A DNA stretch of 64,000 bases, from assembly GCA_963702595.1 (NCBI GenBank), contig CAVPDC010000018.1, positions 1-64,000 on the forward strand. Direction: 5' to 3'. The stretch is from JALORV01 sp963702595. Its GTDB lineage: Bacteria > Pseudomonadota > Gammaproteobacteria > Burkholderiales > Burkholderiaceae_F. Position numbers and translations under genes: made by a program. Below the pieces are notes generated by a model that was not told the origin of the DNA, searched no databases, and was given only the letters and a program-made list of their open reading frames with translations. Shown piece after piece: positions 1-8,493 of the stretch (its first letter is position 1; the number at the start of each line of letters is the position of its first letter).

Positions 1-336
1 GCAACGCGAGGCATCGAACGCGGCATCGCGGTGGCTGGCGCGCTCGAGCGCTTCCTGCAGGGTGCTGCACTCCGCGGGCAGTGCAGGGTGCCCGACGGCT
101 TTGGCCGCGGCGCTCACCGCGTGCACCGCCGGAATCGCGATTCCGATCCCGTCCTCGGGAGATCGAGGACGCGCGCGATTCTTTGCGTCAGCCGGCGCGA
201 GGCCGAGGCGGCAGACGGCCAGGGCGCGTCGACGCCGCGTGCGTCGGGCGCAGCCGCCGGGCCGATGCGCAGTTGCACCGGCCGAGCGGCGCGCTCGGCT
301 CCAGGATTGGAGGGATGGTGTCGTCCACGCCATAAC

Positions 337-408
337 CGTAACGGTGCTTGCCGTTACGCCGCGACACCCAGACGGGTGATTTTTTACAGATTTCACCCAA
401 TCGGGTGA
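337..408. promoter_or_regulatory. Three tandem palindromes, possible operator region
   Basis: Three inverted repeats follow one another. CGTAACGG/CCGTTACG with a 6-nt centre lies at 337-358. CACCC-N4-GGGTG lies at 365-378 and TCACCC-N4-GGGTGA at 393-408, with centres 29 bp apart. They precede the small ORF starting at 466. Two sites of the same word with the same 4-nt gap suggest a dimeric repressor or activator. No regulator gene is seen nearby, so the function is inferred. The 336 bases before this hold no ORF I trust. Confidence 0.4.
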
Positions 409-465
409 TTCGCCAGACCTACGAGTGTTGGGTTTTCGCCTACGGGCGCCGTTATCGAGAGCACA

Positions 466-675
466 ATGTTCCGCAATACGCTTGCTGCCACACTTTTCGC
501 CCTCGCGCCTGCGCTGACATCCGTCGATGGCATCGCCGCAAAGAAGTCAGGGGCGGAGGTTACATTCGAACACTTCAAGCCGTCTAGATTGGGTCGCGCT
601 TCACCCGCGGTTCGAAAGGCACGCCCCGGCCACGAGCTGCCGCTTCCAACAGCCTCCTTCGCGCCTGACAGATGA
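466..675 (+). CDS. Possible small secreted protein or remnant, unknown
   Basis: A 69-codon ORF whose first 25 residues look like a signal peptide: MFRNTLAATLFALAPALTS followed by small residues and a possible cleavage site near Ala-24. The rest, rich in Arg, Pro and Ser, resembles no family I know and ends abruptly. It may be the 5' end of a longer exported protein that has been cut or frameshifted, because the sequence behind it turns into G-rich low-complexity DNA. No strong ribosome-binding site is visible. It lies 57 bases behind the tandem palindromes, which fits a regulated promoter. Confidence is low. Confidence 0.25.
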   Translation: MFRNTLAATLFALAPALTSVDGIAAKKSGAEVTFEHFKPSRLGRASPAVRKARPGHELPLPTASFAPDR

Positions 676-739
676 ACGTGGTGGTGGTAATCGGAACCGC
701 GCTCGCCGCCGCCGGATCTGGACGGCACTGGAACTGAGC

Positions 740-1000
740 TCCGCGGGATCTGAGTGATGGGGGTGAGGGAATGGGACTGTCTGTGTGGTGGTGAGCGTGT
801 GCTCCGCTGCTTCCTCGGAGCTGGGTGGTGGAGTGTGTGTGTGGCTTTGTTTTGTGAACTGTGAATGGATGTGCTATGGGGATGTGGGGGGTGGGGGGGG
901 GGGAAGGGAGGGGGGGCTGTGTGGTGGAGGGAATGGGTGTTGGATCCTGGCGGAGATGGTGGGAGTCCGGCGCTCGGTGTCACGGCGGCGCCGGGCTGAC
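740..1000 (+). other. G-rich low-complexity tract
   Basis: The plus strand is dominated by G and T here, with runs such as a stretch of about 30 G interrupted only by T and AA near 885-916. No ORF here looks like protein. The G-runs could form a quadruplex, or the tract could be a base-calling artefact. Nothing else in the window has this composition. Confidence 0.5.
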
Positions 1001-1117
1001 GCGCGTGTCTGTGCGTGGGGACGACAACGGGGCATATGTGACCGCATTGCGAACAAATCCCTTGACGGTGTGAGAGCGAGCGAGAAGAATCGGCGCGGTT
1101 TTCCGATGGAGCAGCCC

Positions 1118-1682
1118 ATGGCAACAGACAAGCTCGCAAAGCAGGTCTCAGAGATCGAGGCGGCGGTTTCGAAGCTGCCTCCTGGGGCCGTGGACGGCTT
1201 AATTAACCGCCTGAAACGGCACAGTTACTCCGTAAGGCTGAACGCTCATCACGCGGTTCGCTACAGCGTCACGGGTGCCAGCAGTTCCTGCTCGAAGGCA
1301 TGGTTGGTGGTCACGTGTGGACGTGACACGACGGACAGCAATGGCAAGGTCGTCGTTCCCCTCGGGAAGCTTCTGTGCGGTGCCGAAGGCGACGCTGCGG
1401 GCAATTTCTATGTTGCCGTCGGCGAGCCGATGGTGGTGGTATCGGCCCACGGTGGCACCCCGGCAATTGCCGCTGCGCGACACCCGGGCGACCTCAGTTG
1501 CGACGATAGAGTCTCTTTTCCTTAGAGGCGTCGATGGCGACGAACTAATCTCCGGCAACTATTTGCAGGATCTGGAGGTGGAGATCCAGTCCTGGGGCGT
1601 CGATGGAAAGGCGGCGGCCGGCGTGAACGTTTCCTGGATCTGCACTTTCGAGGCAATGCAACTTTACAACGCGGGAGGCTAA
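1118..1682 (+). pseudogene. Unknown gene, frame broken once
   Basis: A start ATG at 1118 sits 6 nt behind a GGAG ribosome-binding site and opens MATDKLAKQVSEIEAAVS, a helical N-terminus followed by beta-rich sequence. That frame stops at 1525. A second frame continues in natural-looking protein (ESLFLRGVDGDELISGNY) to a stop at 1682. Removing one base near 1460-1470 joins them into one product of about 187 residues. I do not recognise the family; there is no signal peptide or membrane segment. It stands alone between the G-rich tract and about 840 bases without a gene. The break may be genuine decay or a sequencing indel. Confidence 0.45.
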
Positions 1683-2472
1683 GCAGTTCAGCGACGGCCC
1701 TCACACCCTATGGGATAGATGAGTGGATTGCCGCGCTGTTCGATGTCGGTGGGGGACTCAAGGCTCCCCACCCCCAGACTGAAACCACCTTCCTGAAGGT
1801 CAGGGCCACCACCAAATCAGAGGAACGCGGCTGCCCACCACAGTCTTCAGTCCACTCACGACCATCGTGGTGGGTCCAGCTGGCCCGCCGTCGCTGCTCA
1901 CCGAAAGCGTCCATAGCGGGCCGAGCGCCGCGATTGTTTGTTTCAAGCAAGGTCGAAGCGAAAGAGACTGACTTCCAGTGGGATCAACGTGGCCGAAGCT
2001 GACCTTCCACTCGATGGCAGCTTTCCGGGTCTGAAAACACGTCAGCTATCGGGCGAACGCGATGGCAAGTGTGGGTCGACTTGCGCCACGGCGCATTCGT
2101 CAAAGCGGCCGTTGCGGAGCGCTGCGCCGGATCAAGCGGCTTCCCGGTCTTGGCGGACAAGGCCGGCCAACGCGCCGTCAAGGTCACCCCCGGAGGAATC
2201 TCCTTGGGGAGCGCCCATCAGGGTTTCAGGAGCCCAAGGTGTCGGTCCAGAAGTTGAATCACCGTCACCCGCTGAAGATTGCCTTCATATGCCGGCAACG
2301 GCGCTGGGCGGTTTCTGGTTGTCCAGGCTGGGACAACCAGCCGGCGTGGGCGCGTGCCCGGCTTCCGAAGCGCGTGTCCTGGGCCGATCGACGAGAGAAG
2401 TGGCGGCTCGGGCGGGGGATTAGGTCAGTGGTTCAATGGGTTATCGGCGGGGAATTAAAGTATCCTGTTCAT
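1683..2472. other. No convincing gene
   Basis: About 790 bases with overlapping short ORFs in several frames but no ribosome-binding site, no recognisable domain and no frame that dominates. The overlapping frames are typical shadow ORFs of GC-rich DNA. It may be decayed mobile-element sequence; I cannot assign it. Confidence 0.5.
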
Positions 2473-2510
2473 TTGACATAATACACATTATGCGCATTCC
2501 CGCCGCAGTG
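2473..2510 (+). promoter_or_regulatory. Palindromic promoter-like site before a truncated ORF
   Basis: TTGACA (2473-2478) overlaps a perfect inverted repeat CATAAT-ACAC-ATTATG (2477-2492) in a locally AT-rich patch. An ATG at 2490 and a GTG at 2508 follow, but the frames run straight into the repeat at 2526 and stop. Palindromes overlapping the promoter are common in self-repressed operons such as toxin-antitoxin pairs, so this may be the surviving control region of a gene lost when the repeat arrived. Confidence 0.35.
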
Positions 2511-2525
2511 ATCAGGTCCAGCCGA

Positions 2526-2671
2526 TCAGCTGGCTTCGTGCCAGCAACTTGACCGCCTTAGCCAACAAGATCCTGGCCGCGCGGCCCATTCGTCGGCTTC
2601 GAGGCTTCAACACGGCTAACTGTCCTGCGCGTTGGTGAGCCGACGGTCAACAGCTCAAACAGGCCAGATTC
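2526..2671 (+). repeat. Repeat B, copy 1
   Basis: This stretch matches 15184-15327 at well over four bases in five by eye, in the same orientation, from TCAGCTGGCTTCG to CAGATTC. It is bounded inside by TTGACCG and CGGTCAA, an inverted pair. Both copies keep an open frame containing LANKILAARPI with conservative changes, hinting at a decayed coding origin. The 2526 end abuts a promoter-like site with no gene behind it. Confidence 0.75.
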
Positions 2672-3334
2672 AGCTAGCGGCCCACGCAGACACTCTACGC
2701 CCCGACGCCGTCGTTGCACGAACGCAAGTGGCCTCGGTGACCTTTCGGCGTCGCCAACGAACGTTCGCCCTTCTCACCGTTCGGTCCATCGTGCTTGTTG
2801 GCTCCGAGGCGAGCAGGTTTCGAAAGCGAGCAACGCCAAAAGAGCCGCCCTCCGCGCCGGTGGTGTCGTATCACAACTCGAACGGGGCCAGGGCACCCGC
2901 CGCGCCAGCCCTGCGAACGCCGTGACTCTCCGTCCGGGCTCCTATCAGGCGGCGCCCTGCCCGTCGGGTGCTCGCGAAGCCGGGCTGGCAAAGCAGCACT
3001 CGCTGCGCTCAAGTGTCGATTGCCTAGTTCGGTGAAACCCGCCGGAAGCAATGTCCGCAAATGCACCGCTCATAGAATCCGTGATCTGAACCGCGGCTGT
3101 CGACCCCAAGGGAAGTCGGCGAGCGCCGAGAGCGGTCACGAAGATTTTCCCGACAGTAAACAAGAAGCGGATCGACAGTAGTCGTCCCACAGCTTGTATT
3201 CGTCGACTTCGGAGATCCGCGACCCACCGAAATAGAGCAGCTTGAACAGCCACCGGTTACGGTGACAATGCACTAGTTCCCGCTCCGAGTCGCGTGGCAT
3301 GCATTCCTCCGCTCGTCGCTGACTGTGAGGCTAG
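2672..3334. other. No convincing gene
   Basis: Some 660 bases between repeat B and the MBL remnant. Short ORFs exist in most frames but none has a ribosome-binding site or a familiar motif. Nothing else stands out. Confidence 0.45.
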
Positions 3335-3955
3335 CTAAGTGAACTGAAGTAGGTTGGCGGTGCAGCCGGTGCCGCCGCACCACTTCGGAGGGCGACTTGG
3401 CAAACCCCACTCGATGAACACGCCACCGAGATGCTCGCCCGAAGGTCCGTTGCGACCAGTAGCGCGGACGTCTTTCGTTCCTGCTCTGTGCCCGGGTTCG
3501 GCGACGTGCTTCCACGGTTCGACGTCCCATCCGACAGCGACGTACGAGTCGACTGTCGGTTTCGTCGGATGGATCCGTCCGTTGCGCCCGTGCTCGTTGT
3601 TCGGTCCGAACGAGAAGACAAGCCGCCTCCATTGGTCCGGCTTGGCGACCGACGTAGACGTTGCGAGAGTCGCTCCATGATGCGGGGCCACACACGCTTC
3701 GTAGGTCCGACCGCCTAGAAGGTCCAAGAAGCAGTTGTAGTCGGCGTCGCCGGTCAGAAGCCAACTGCGCGGCGTCGAATTCCCCCACACGTCGTCGACG
3801 CAAAGCACGAAACCGGAGTCGTTGCGGCTCGTGCCGGTCGCCCGCACCAGATTCAGTTGGCGCCCATTGGGCAAAGTGATGGGGTCTATGTGTCCCGGCG
3901 GAGGATCGTGTAGCACCAACCGCCCGCCGCTACGCAGAATGTCTTGGGGGATCAC
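3335..3955 (-). pseudogene. MBL-fold hydrolase, C-terminal half only
   Basis: The frame carries the second half of a ComEC-like metallo-beta-lactamase domain: SWLLTGDADYNCF supplies the metal-bridging Asp and APHHGA the last His motif. The first half, with the HxHxDH metal site, is missing. The reading frame looks natural only up to about 3950, where it meets the helical-repeat remnant on the opposite strand. With both 5' ends gone, the simplest reading is a deletion across a divergent gene pair. An intact MBL gene of similar type lies at 10955-12241, so this may be a lost paralogue. It cannot bind its metals as it stands. Confidence 0.65.
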
Positions 3956-4585
3956 GAGGGAGCCGATCGCGCGCTTCGCGAGCGGATGGCGTTTCGCGTC
4001 AAGATGGGTCTAGGTAGCACGCCGTTCGCGGCGTACGACTGGTGGTTTGTTGCGCGCAACCTCAGCATGCAGGGACGCCACGGGGAGGCAGAGACCTTCC
4101 TGTTTTCAGCCCCGTCGTTCGGAAACAACACCGGAGACCGGACCTCCAATTACTCCGATGTGATTCCTGACGCACTCGCGCGCGTGCGACTGGACGCACA
4201 CGACATCCGCGGTGCAATGAAGGCGCTGCCCGCCAGCTCGATTCCTACAGGGAAGATTGACCCGACTAACACGAACTCTTTCTACATCGACAGTTGGGCG
4301 TTCCATGGCGAGCTGGCGTGCGCGGCGGGCCAGCGAGTCGTTGGCTTGTCACACCTCGTCATGGCGGAGGAAGCGTTGAGTCGCCAAATCAGTCCCAACA
4401 GCCCTGAGCTTGCGCGAGTGCGTGCCGTCACTGGCCTTTGTGCACTATCACTCGGCAACCGCAAGCAGGCGGAGGAACTTGCTTCGCAGGCGAGGCGCGC
4501 ATTTATTGCGCAGCCGCGCGTCAGCCCCTACTTCAAGGAGCCATTGGGGCGGCTCGAGCGGCAGCTTGGCACCAAGTCAATTTAG
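3944..4585 (+). pseudogene. TPR-like helical repeat protein, 5'-truncated
   Basis: About 210 codons of helical, repeat-like sequence. ARVRAVTGLCALSLGNRKQA and the following ELASQARRAFIAQ read like the tetratricopeptide tail of bacterial Ser/Thr kinases or large sensor proteins. There is no plausible start: the frame opens on a TTG with no ribosome-binding site and appears natural from about 3956, directly at the junction with the MBL remnant. The kinase or sensor half would have lain to the left and is absent. The family call rests on repeat style only; the truncation itself is well supported by the context. Confidence 0.5.
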
Positions 4586-4609
4586 CGACCTACTCTCGTC
4601 TGCGGGATT

Positions 4610-4647
4610 CGTCCGCTCTTGGGCAGGTTGGATGCGTCCGCTCTTGG
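4610..4647 (+). repeat. Two tandem 13-bp words
   Basis: CGTCCGCTCTTGG occurs at 4610-4622 and again at 4635-4647, 25 bases apart, followed by a related ACCGCTATGGGTCGG. Such GTCCGCT/GACCGCT words are common in intergenic DNA of proteobacteria. This lies in the 237-bp gap between the helical-repeat remnant and the dehydrogenase remnant. Confidence 0.5.
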
Positions 4648-4822
4648 AAACTTCAGAGGACCGCTATGGGTCGGGCACTGCCTCGGACGCCGACCAGAAG
4701 CTGCCTTGCCTGCCCACCTCCGCGTCGACATTATTCTCCTTCCCCTGGCGAACGTCGGCTACCGCCGACTCACTGCAGCCTCTTGCGGGCGACGGTTCAG
4801 AGACTTGTATCGGATTGCTGGG

Positions 4823-5751
4823 TTAGCAGTGCTCCCAGTACCGCTCGTCGTGCGGACGTGCGTCGAGCTCCTGCGTCCATGCCGAGCGCGGCTGACGATG
4901 CAGCTGGTAAACCAGCTCCGCAATGTCTGCTCCTTGCATGGTTGGGCCTTGTGAATGCCCCTCACCTGACTCGTCGATATCAGCATCGATGACAAGGTGC
5001 GCCACATGGACCCCTAGCGGACCCAGCTCGCGCGCCGCAACTTGACCGAGCGCGCGCAAGCCAAACTTGCCGGGTGCAAAGGTGACGTAGCCTGCCCGAC
5101 CGAGCAGGCCGGAGGTCGCTCCGACCAGCACGATCGTGCCTTTCCCACGCGCGACCATGCGCCGACCGGCTTCCTTGGCGACGATGAATGCACCAAGACA
5201 ATTCGAGCGCCAGGCATGCTCGACTGCCGCGGCCTCGGCCTCCAGGAATTTGGCGCGGCCGCCCTCCTGAACCGCATACACGACGAGCGTTGGTTCTCCG
5301 AAGTCCTCGACTACATGCTTGAACATATCGACGACTGACGATTCTTGCGTCGCGTCGCAACCGTAGGCGTGCACCCACGGATTCGTGTCTCGAAGCTTTG
5401 CTACAAGAGTATCGTGACGCTCCGCGTTGCGCGGGACACCAAGGCGACCCGGAATCCGGCGTCGGCCAAGCGTGTGGCCACCCCATGGCCGAAGCCAGGG
5501 CCGGCACCGACGATCACCGCGACGTCGGTCGTGGAGTCTCGTGCCGTCTTCGTATCGGGAGCCGGCAGAACGGTGTCCCGCACCGCCGAGGCGCTGTGCG
5601 TGTCCCATGCGCGAGCGTGCAGTTCGCGACGTCGCCGATTGTTTGAGATCTTGACGGCTCGCCGCATGGAGAGCAGTAACTGGACGGGTCCCAGTGAAAT
5701 TGCGAAGGGCGTCTTGGCGCGCCGCCAGAATTGGTCGATATAGACCCACAT
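4823..5751 (-). pseudogene. Short-chain dehydrogenase (SDR), frameshifted
   Basis: The N-terminal frame carries VAVIVGAGPGFGHGVATRLA, a Rossmann dinucleotide-binding motif. The C-terminal frame carries the rest: the GATSG segment, then a catalytic region reading TFAPGKFGLRALGQ in which Phe takes the usual Tyr place of YxxxK. That Phe variant is familiar from a subgroup of atypical SDRs, so it need not be damage. The frames meet near 5440 (VALVSR / RNAERHDTL), and joining them needs a 1-base insertion or 2-base deletion. The tail QLHRQPRSAWTQELDARP is typical of the subgroup. The first 60 or so residues are unusual and the true start may be nearer 5570. No neighbour suggests a substrate. Confidence 0.7.
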
Positions 5752-6461
5752 TGCCCCTCCCCCGTTTCCAGCCCCGACGGCTCCTGCGATCGCTAGGTCG
5801 CTTGCGTGCTCGGATGTCCGTAGCTAGACGGACGCTCCCAGTCCATCATCCGTCATGCCGTGGACTGTATCCCTCAGAATAGGGCTGCCCCAGCGGTGCA
5901 ATCTTGTCTGTCAGAAAGCTTCACGCCACAGCTTGGCGGTCGAGAGCCGATCTGCCGTACTCAACCGCGCGAGCGCGTCGAAGCATGAGCCTTGGCCGCC
6001 GAGTCAAAAGGATCAACAGTGACTGATCAAGGGTAGAAGGGTCGATTGCCGCAACGCGGCCGAAGGAACGGGCGACGGCGCGTCTAGCAGTTCGAGTCGT
6101 TCGCTTGACACTAGTCGCCTTTTGGAGATTTCTTCATGATTAGCGGCCAACCCTCAACGGGATCCACCTCAGGGAGATCGCGCAGAGTCTCCTCGCAGGA
6201 CCGAACCTCGAATGCGTGCTCGAAGCTTTGCGGGCATCGCCGTCGGAGAACTCGGCTGGACGCTTCGGCTTGCTGAAACGGGAATTAGGGCGGACCGAGG
6301 TGCCGTACAGCATTGACCGGCGCTGGAAGACGAGACCGTTAAATTTGGATAACTTGACGCCGCGATCGCCTTGGATGTCGGTCGCCCAGCCGCTGGGCAC
6401 GCCGCACCCGACGAACGGAAATTCGTCGTGCAGCGAGCGTGCCCTTGCTGGTACCCCGCGT
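5752..6461. other. No convincing gene
   Basis: A 710-base gap. Around 6150-6400 the plus frame reads fairly natural protein (ECVLEALRASPSENSAGRFG) but has no start signal, no recognised family and runs into the antisense of the next gene. I treat it as a possible remnant only. Confidence 0.4.
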
Positions 6462-7409
6462 TCAGCGGCAGCAGCGTTTGCCGTTGAACTTGCTCGTGGC
6501 TGGGGTCGGGCTCTCTTGGCTCGAAAAATCGAGCTGCAGGTAGTTGCGCTCCGTAGCCGCGACTACGTGCACGAGACCTTGACGCACCTTTTCATGCTGA
6601 ACATCCAGTACTGCTGCATACACCGGCGCAAGCAGCCGCTGACCTTTGCGCTTTGACAGGCTGAAATACCCGAACAGCAGCCCGTCGCGGCACTCAATGT
6701 CAAATTCGGACGTCTTTAGACTCCCAGCGCGTGGAGCCTCGAATTGCGTTACAAGCCGCTGCACGATTTGCCGGGCGGCGCGTTCCGGTGGTATCACCTT
6801 GGCGCGGTCAAGCGCCTCGCCTCCCGGGCTGCGCAACAGCGTGCTGAAGGCGTCGAGGCCGCCCGCTCCGTCAAGATGCATCGTGATCGATGCTGGCCCG
6901 AGAACCGGGATCCCTTCGATTCGATGTCGATATGCAGCCACAGCGCGGCAAAGTACCGGCTCTGTGCGCTTTCCCTGTTTGTCGGCACCAGCTGCCTTGC
7001 TTAGCCACAGACGTTCGAATGTAAGGGACTCGCCGCGACCAAGCGTCTCCGCGATGCCCAATCCCTGCAAGAACCGGTCGCTGCGCTCAATCAGTTGCTT
7101 CTTTGGCTCGCTGTCCTTGAACAAGCGCTCCATCGGTGGCGTTCCGTTGTTGAATCGAACTGCACCGCTGGCGTGGTAGAGCTCCGCGCGCGCGCCTCGG
7201 GGAAGCCGCACCACAGTTAGCTCGTCGCTCGTTTCCCACTGACCTCGTTCGAACCGGCAATCACAAGCGTCGCCGCTCACTTTCAGCAGTTTGCGGAGAC
7301 GTTGCTGCTGCTCCTCGATTGAGTTGCGGCGGAGCTGCAGGATCTGAACCTCGCTTGGCACATCGCCACGGAAGGAGGCCAGTGAATCCATCAGTTTGTT
7401 TAGATCCAT
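6462..7409 (-). CDS. Unknown protein with PepSY/FTP-like stretch, partner of DUF6345 gene
   Basis: 315 residues. The start at 7409 is chosen over an upstream one because AGGAG lies 7 nt before it. The N-terminus is helical with a coiled-coil-like stretch (about 28-45, rich in Glu, Gln and Arg). Residues 158-184 (YRHRIEGIPVLGPASITMHL onward) resemble the inhibitory propeptide (FTP/PepSY) fold of metalloproteases and of DUF6345-containing polyproteins. No signal peptide or membrane helix is seen. It lies 31 bp behind the DUF6345-like gene, surely in the same transcript, and is the last gene of the five-gene cluster. I infer a chaperone, inhibitor or targeting partner for a neighbouring peptidase; direct function is unknown. 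Confidence 0.6.
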   Translation of the reverse strand: MDLNKLMDSLASFRGDVPSEVQILQLRRNSIEEQQQRLRKLLKVSGDACDCRFERGQWETSDELTVVRLPRGARAELYHASGAVRFNNGTPPMERLFKDSEPKKQLIERSDRFLQGLGIAETLGRGESLTFERLWLSKAAGADKQGKRTEPVLCRAVAAYRHRIEGIPVLGPASITMHLDGAGGLDAFSTLLRSPGGEALDRAKVIPPERAARQIVQRLVTQFEAPRAGSLKTSEFDIECRDGLLFGYFSLSKRKGQRLLAPVYAAVLDVQHEKVRQGLVHVVAATERNYLQLDFSSQESPTPATSKFNGKRCCR

Positions 7410-7440
7410 GAGCTTTCTCCTGGAAATCTTCGTGTTGGGG

Positions 7441-8187
7441 TCAGCCTTCGCTCCAGCGCCACAAGATGCAGGCCTGCTGAGCTGGCGCAAGGTCGGCCTC
7501 GACGTTTCCGTGGCCCCACAAGTGATCGCGATTCAAGTGGCTTCGGTCCCAGCGGATGTTGCCGCCGTTCCAGGTCTCGGCATCACCAACGCAAACGGTG
7601 ATCGGGTGGTTATCGACCCACCAATCTGATACGCCGTCATGCCAGGCATGAGACACCGTATCGCCGTGAACCAGGTTGTGCGCCACGTCTTCACCACACT
7701 CGTCTGTCGTGATGCCGTCGTACATGTTGTCCCAGGCACCGCAGTAAATGTGTAGGCGCGCAAAGATGTTCCAAAGCCCGGCGACGTTGCCGCGATCCAC
7801 CGTCTTGCATGAGAAGGCCATCACCCACTCGCCGTTCCAGTTCTCGCCGAGTTGCCAGTCACCCGAGTATGTGAACCAGCTGGTCTGCGGTGTATCAAAC
7901 AGCATCAGCGCTTGGCCTCCACTGTTGTTGCCATGGGCCTCGATCCAGAAGAGGTCCACGTCGTCGACCCAGCTGACGTCATCGCCGCCGCGGTCGTTGT
8001 CGCGAATGTCTGTCTCCCAGCAGTCGGTGTTCGCCCAATAGAACGCGCGGGTATGTCCGGCGCCACGTAGCTTGCTGTCGAACCCGTTGGATCGATTGAA
8101 TGTGTAGGTGAGATCGCTGGAAGTGGTTTCGCCGGCCGCGCGCGCGTTGCCGCAGTTGCGGATGGCGTCGATGCCAAATCTGGCCAT
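7441..8187 (-). CDS. DUF6345-like protein with His-Gly/Cys pair
   Basis: 248 residues, start supported by GGGAGG 6-7 nt upstream. The sequence FYWANTDCWETD (50-60) and DLFWIEAHGNN (79-88) followed by VMAFSCKTVD (122-131) is the pattern I associate with DUF6345. A His-Gly after one beta-strand and a Cys at the end of the next is also the arrangement of clan CD cysteine peptidases (caspase, gingipain), with H85 and C127 as the candidate dyad. The peptidase idea is my inference from the pattern. No signal peptide is present. The protein is Trp- and Asp-rich, possibly metal- or calcium-stabilised. It shares a strand with two metallopeptidases and an MBL hydrolase and precedes its PepSY-like partner by 31 bp. 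Confidence 0.65.
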   Translation of the reverse strand: MARFGIDAIRNCGNARAAGETTSSDLTYTFNRSNGFDSKLRGAGHTRAFYWANTDCWETDIRDNDRGGDDVSWVDDVDLFWIEAHGNNSGGQALMLFDTPQTSWFTYSGDWQLGENWNGEWVMAFSCKTVDRGNVAGLWNIFARLHIYCGAWDNMYDGITTDECGEDVAHNLVHGDTVSHAWHDGVSDWWVDNHPITVCVGDAETWNGGNIRWDRSHLNRDHLWGHGNVEADLAPAQQACILWRWSEG

Positions 8188-8493
8188 GAGAGCCTCCCGT
8201 TCATGTCTGCCGCGGCGCTATCACCGCAGCTGCAGGCAGACTAGGCGCCTCAACTAACCAACTCAACGTGAAAATTCACACATCGCGTGTGCGCGGGTAA
8301 CGCAAGGCGGTGATGCTGCTCCTCTCAATCCGGCGCGTACTTGTCTTAGTCCGTGCGATTGCCTTATCGCGATCCATGAACGAGCGAATGCCCTTTGACC
8401 GAAGCGGGCTGAGCTTGAACATGGTGAAGAGACATCGCCACGGCCGCTTCCAACTTTCAGTAGCTGTCGGCCAACCCTCGGTTTGGACCTCCG
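8188..8493. other. Intergenic gap in the peptidase cluster
   Basis: 306 bases between the M6-like gene and the DUF6345-like gene, both minus strand. The gap is long enough for its own promoter, so the last two genes may be transcribed separately. No clear promoter or terminator is visible. Confidence 0.4.

Noticed and set aside
1..330. Possible N-terminal part of a gene running out of the window on the minus strand
   Set aside because: Two minus frames look partly protein-like (for example LQEALERASHRDAAFDASR), but neither has a start codon with a ribosome-binding site or a recognisable family.
393..1139. 248-codon minus-strand ORF with Pro/His/Ser repeats
   Set aside because: The composition simply mirrors the G-rich tract on the other strand; no start signal or known motif.
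2526..2671. Repeat B as an IS110-family transposase remnant
   Set aside because: LANKILAARP recalls an ALANK-type motif, but the frame is too short and no other transposase motif is present, so I report it only as a repeat.
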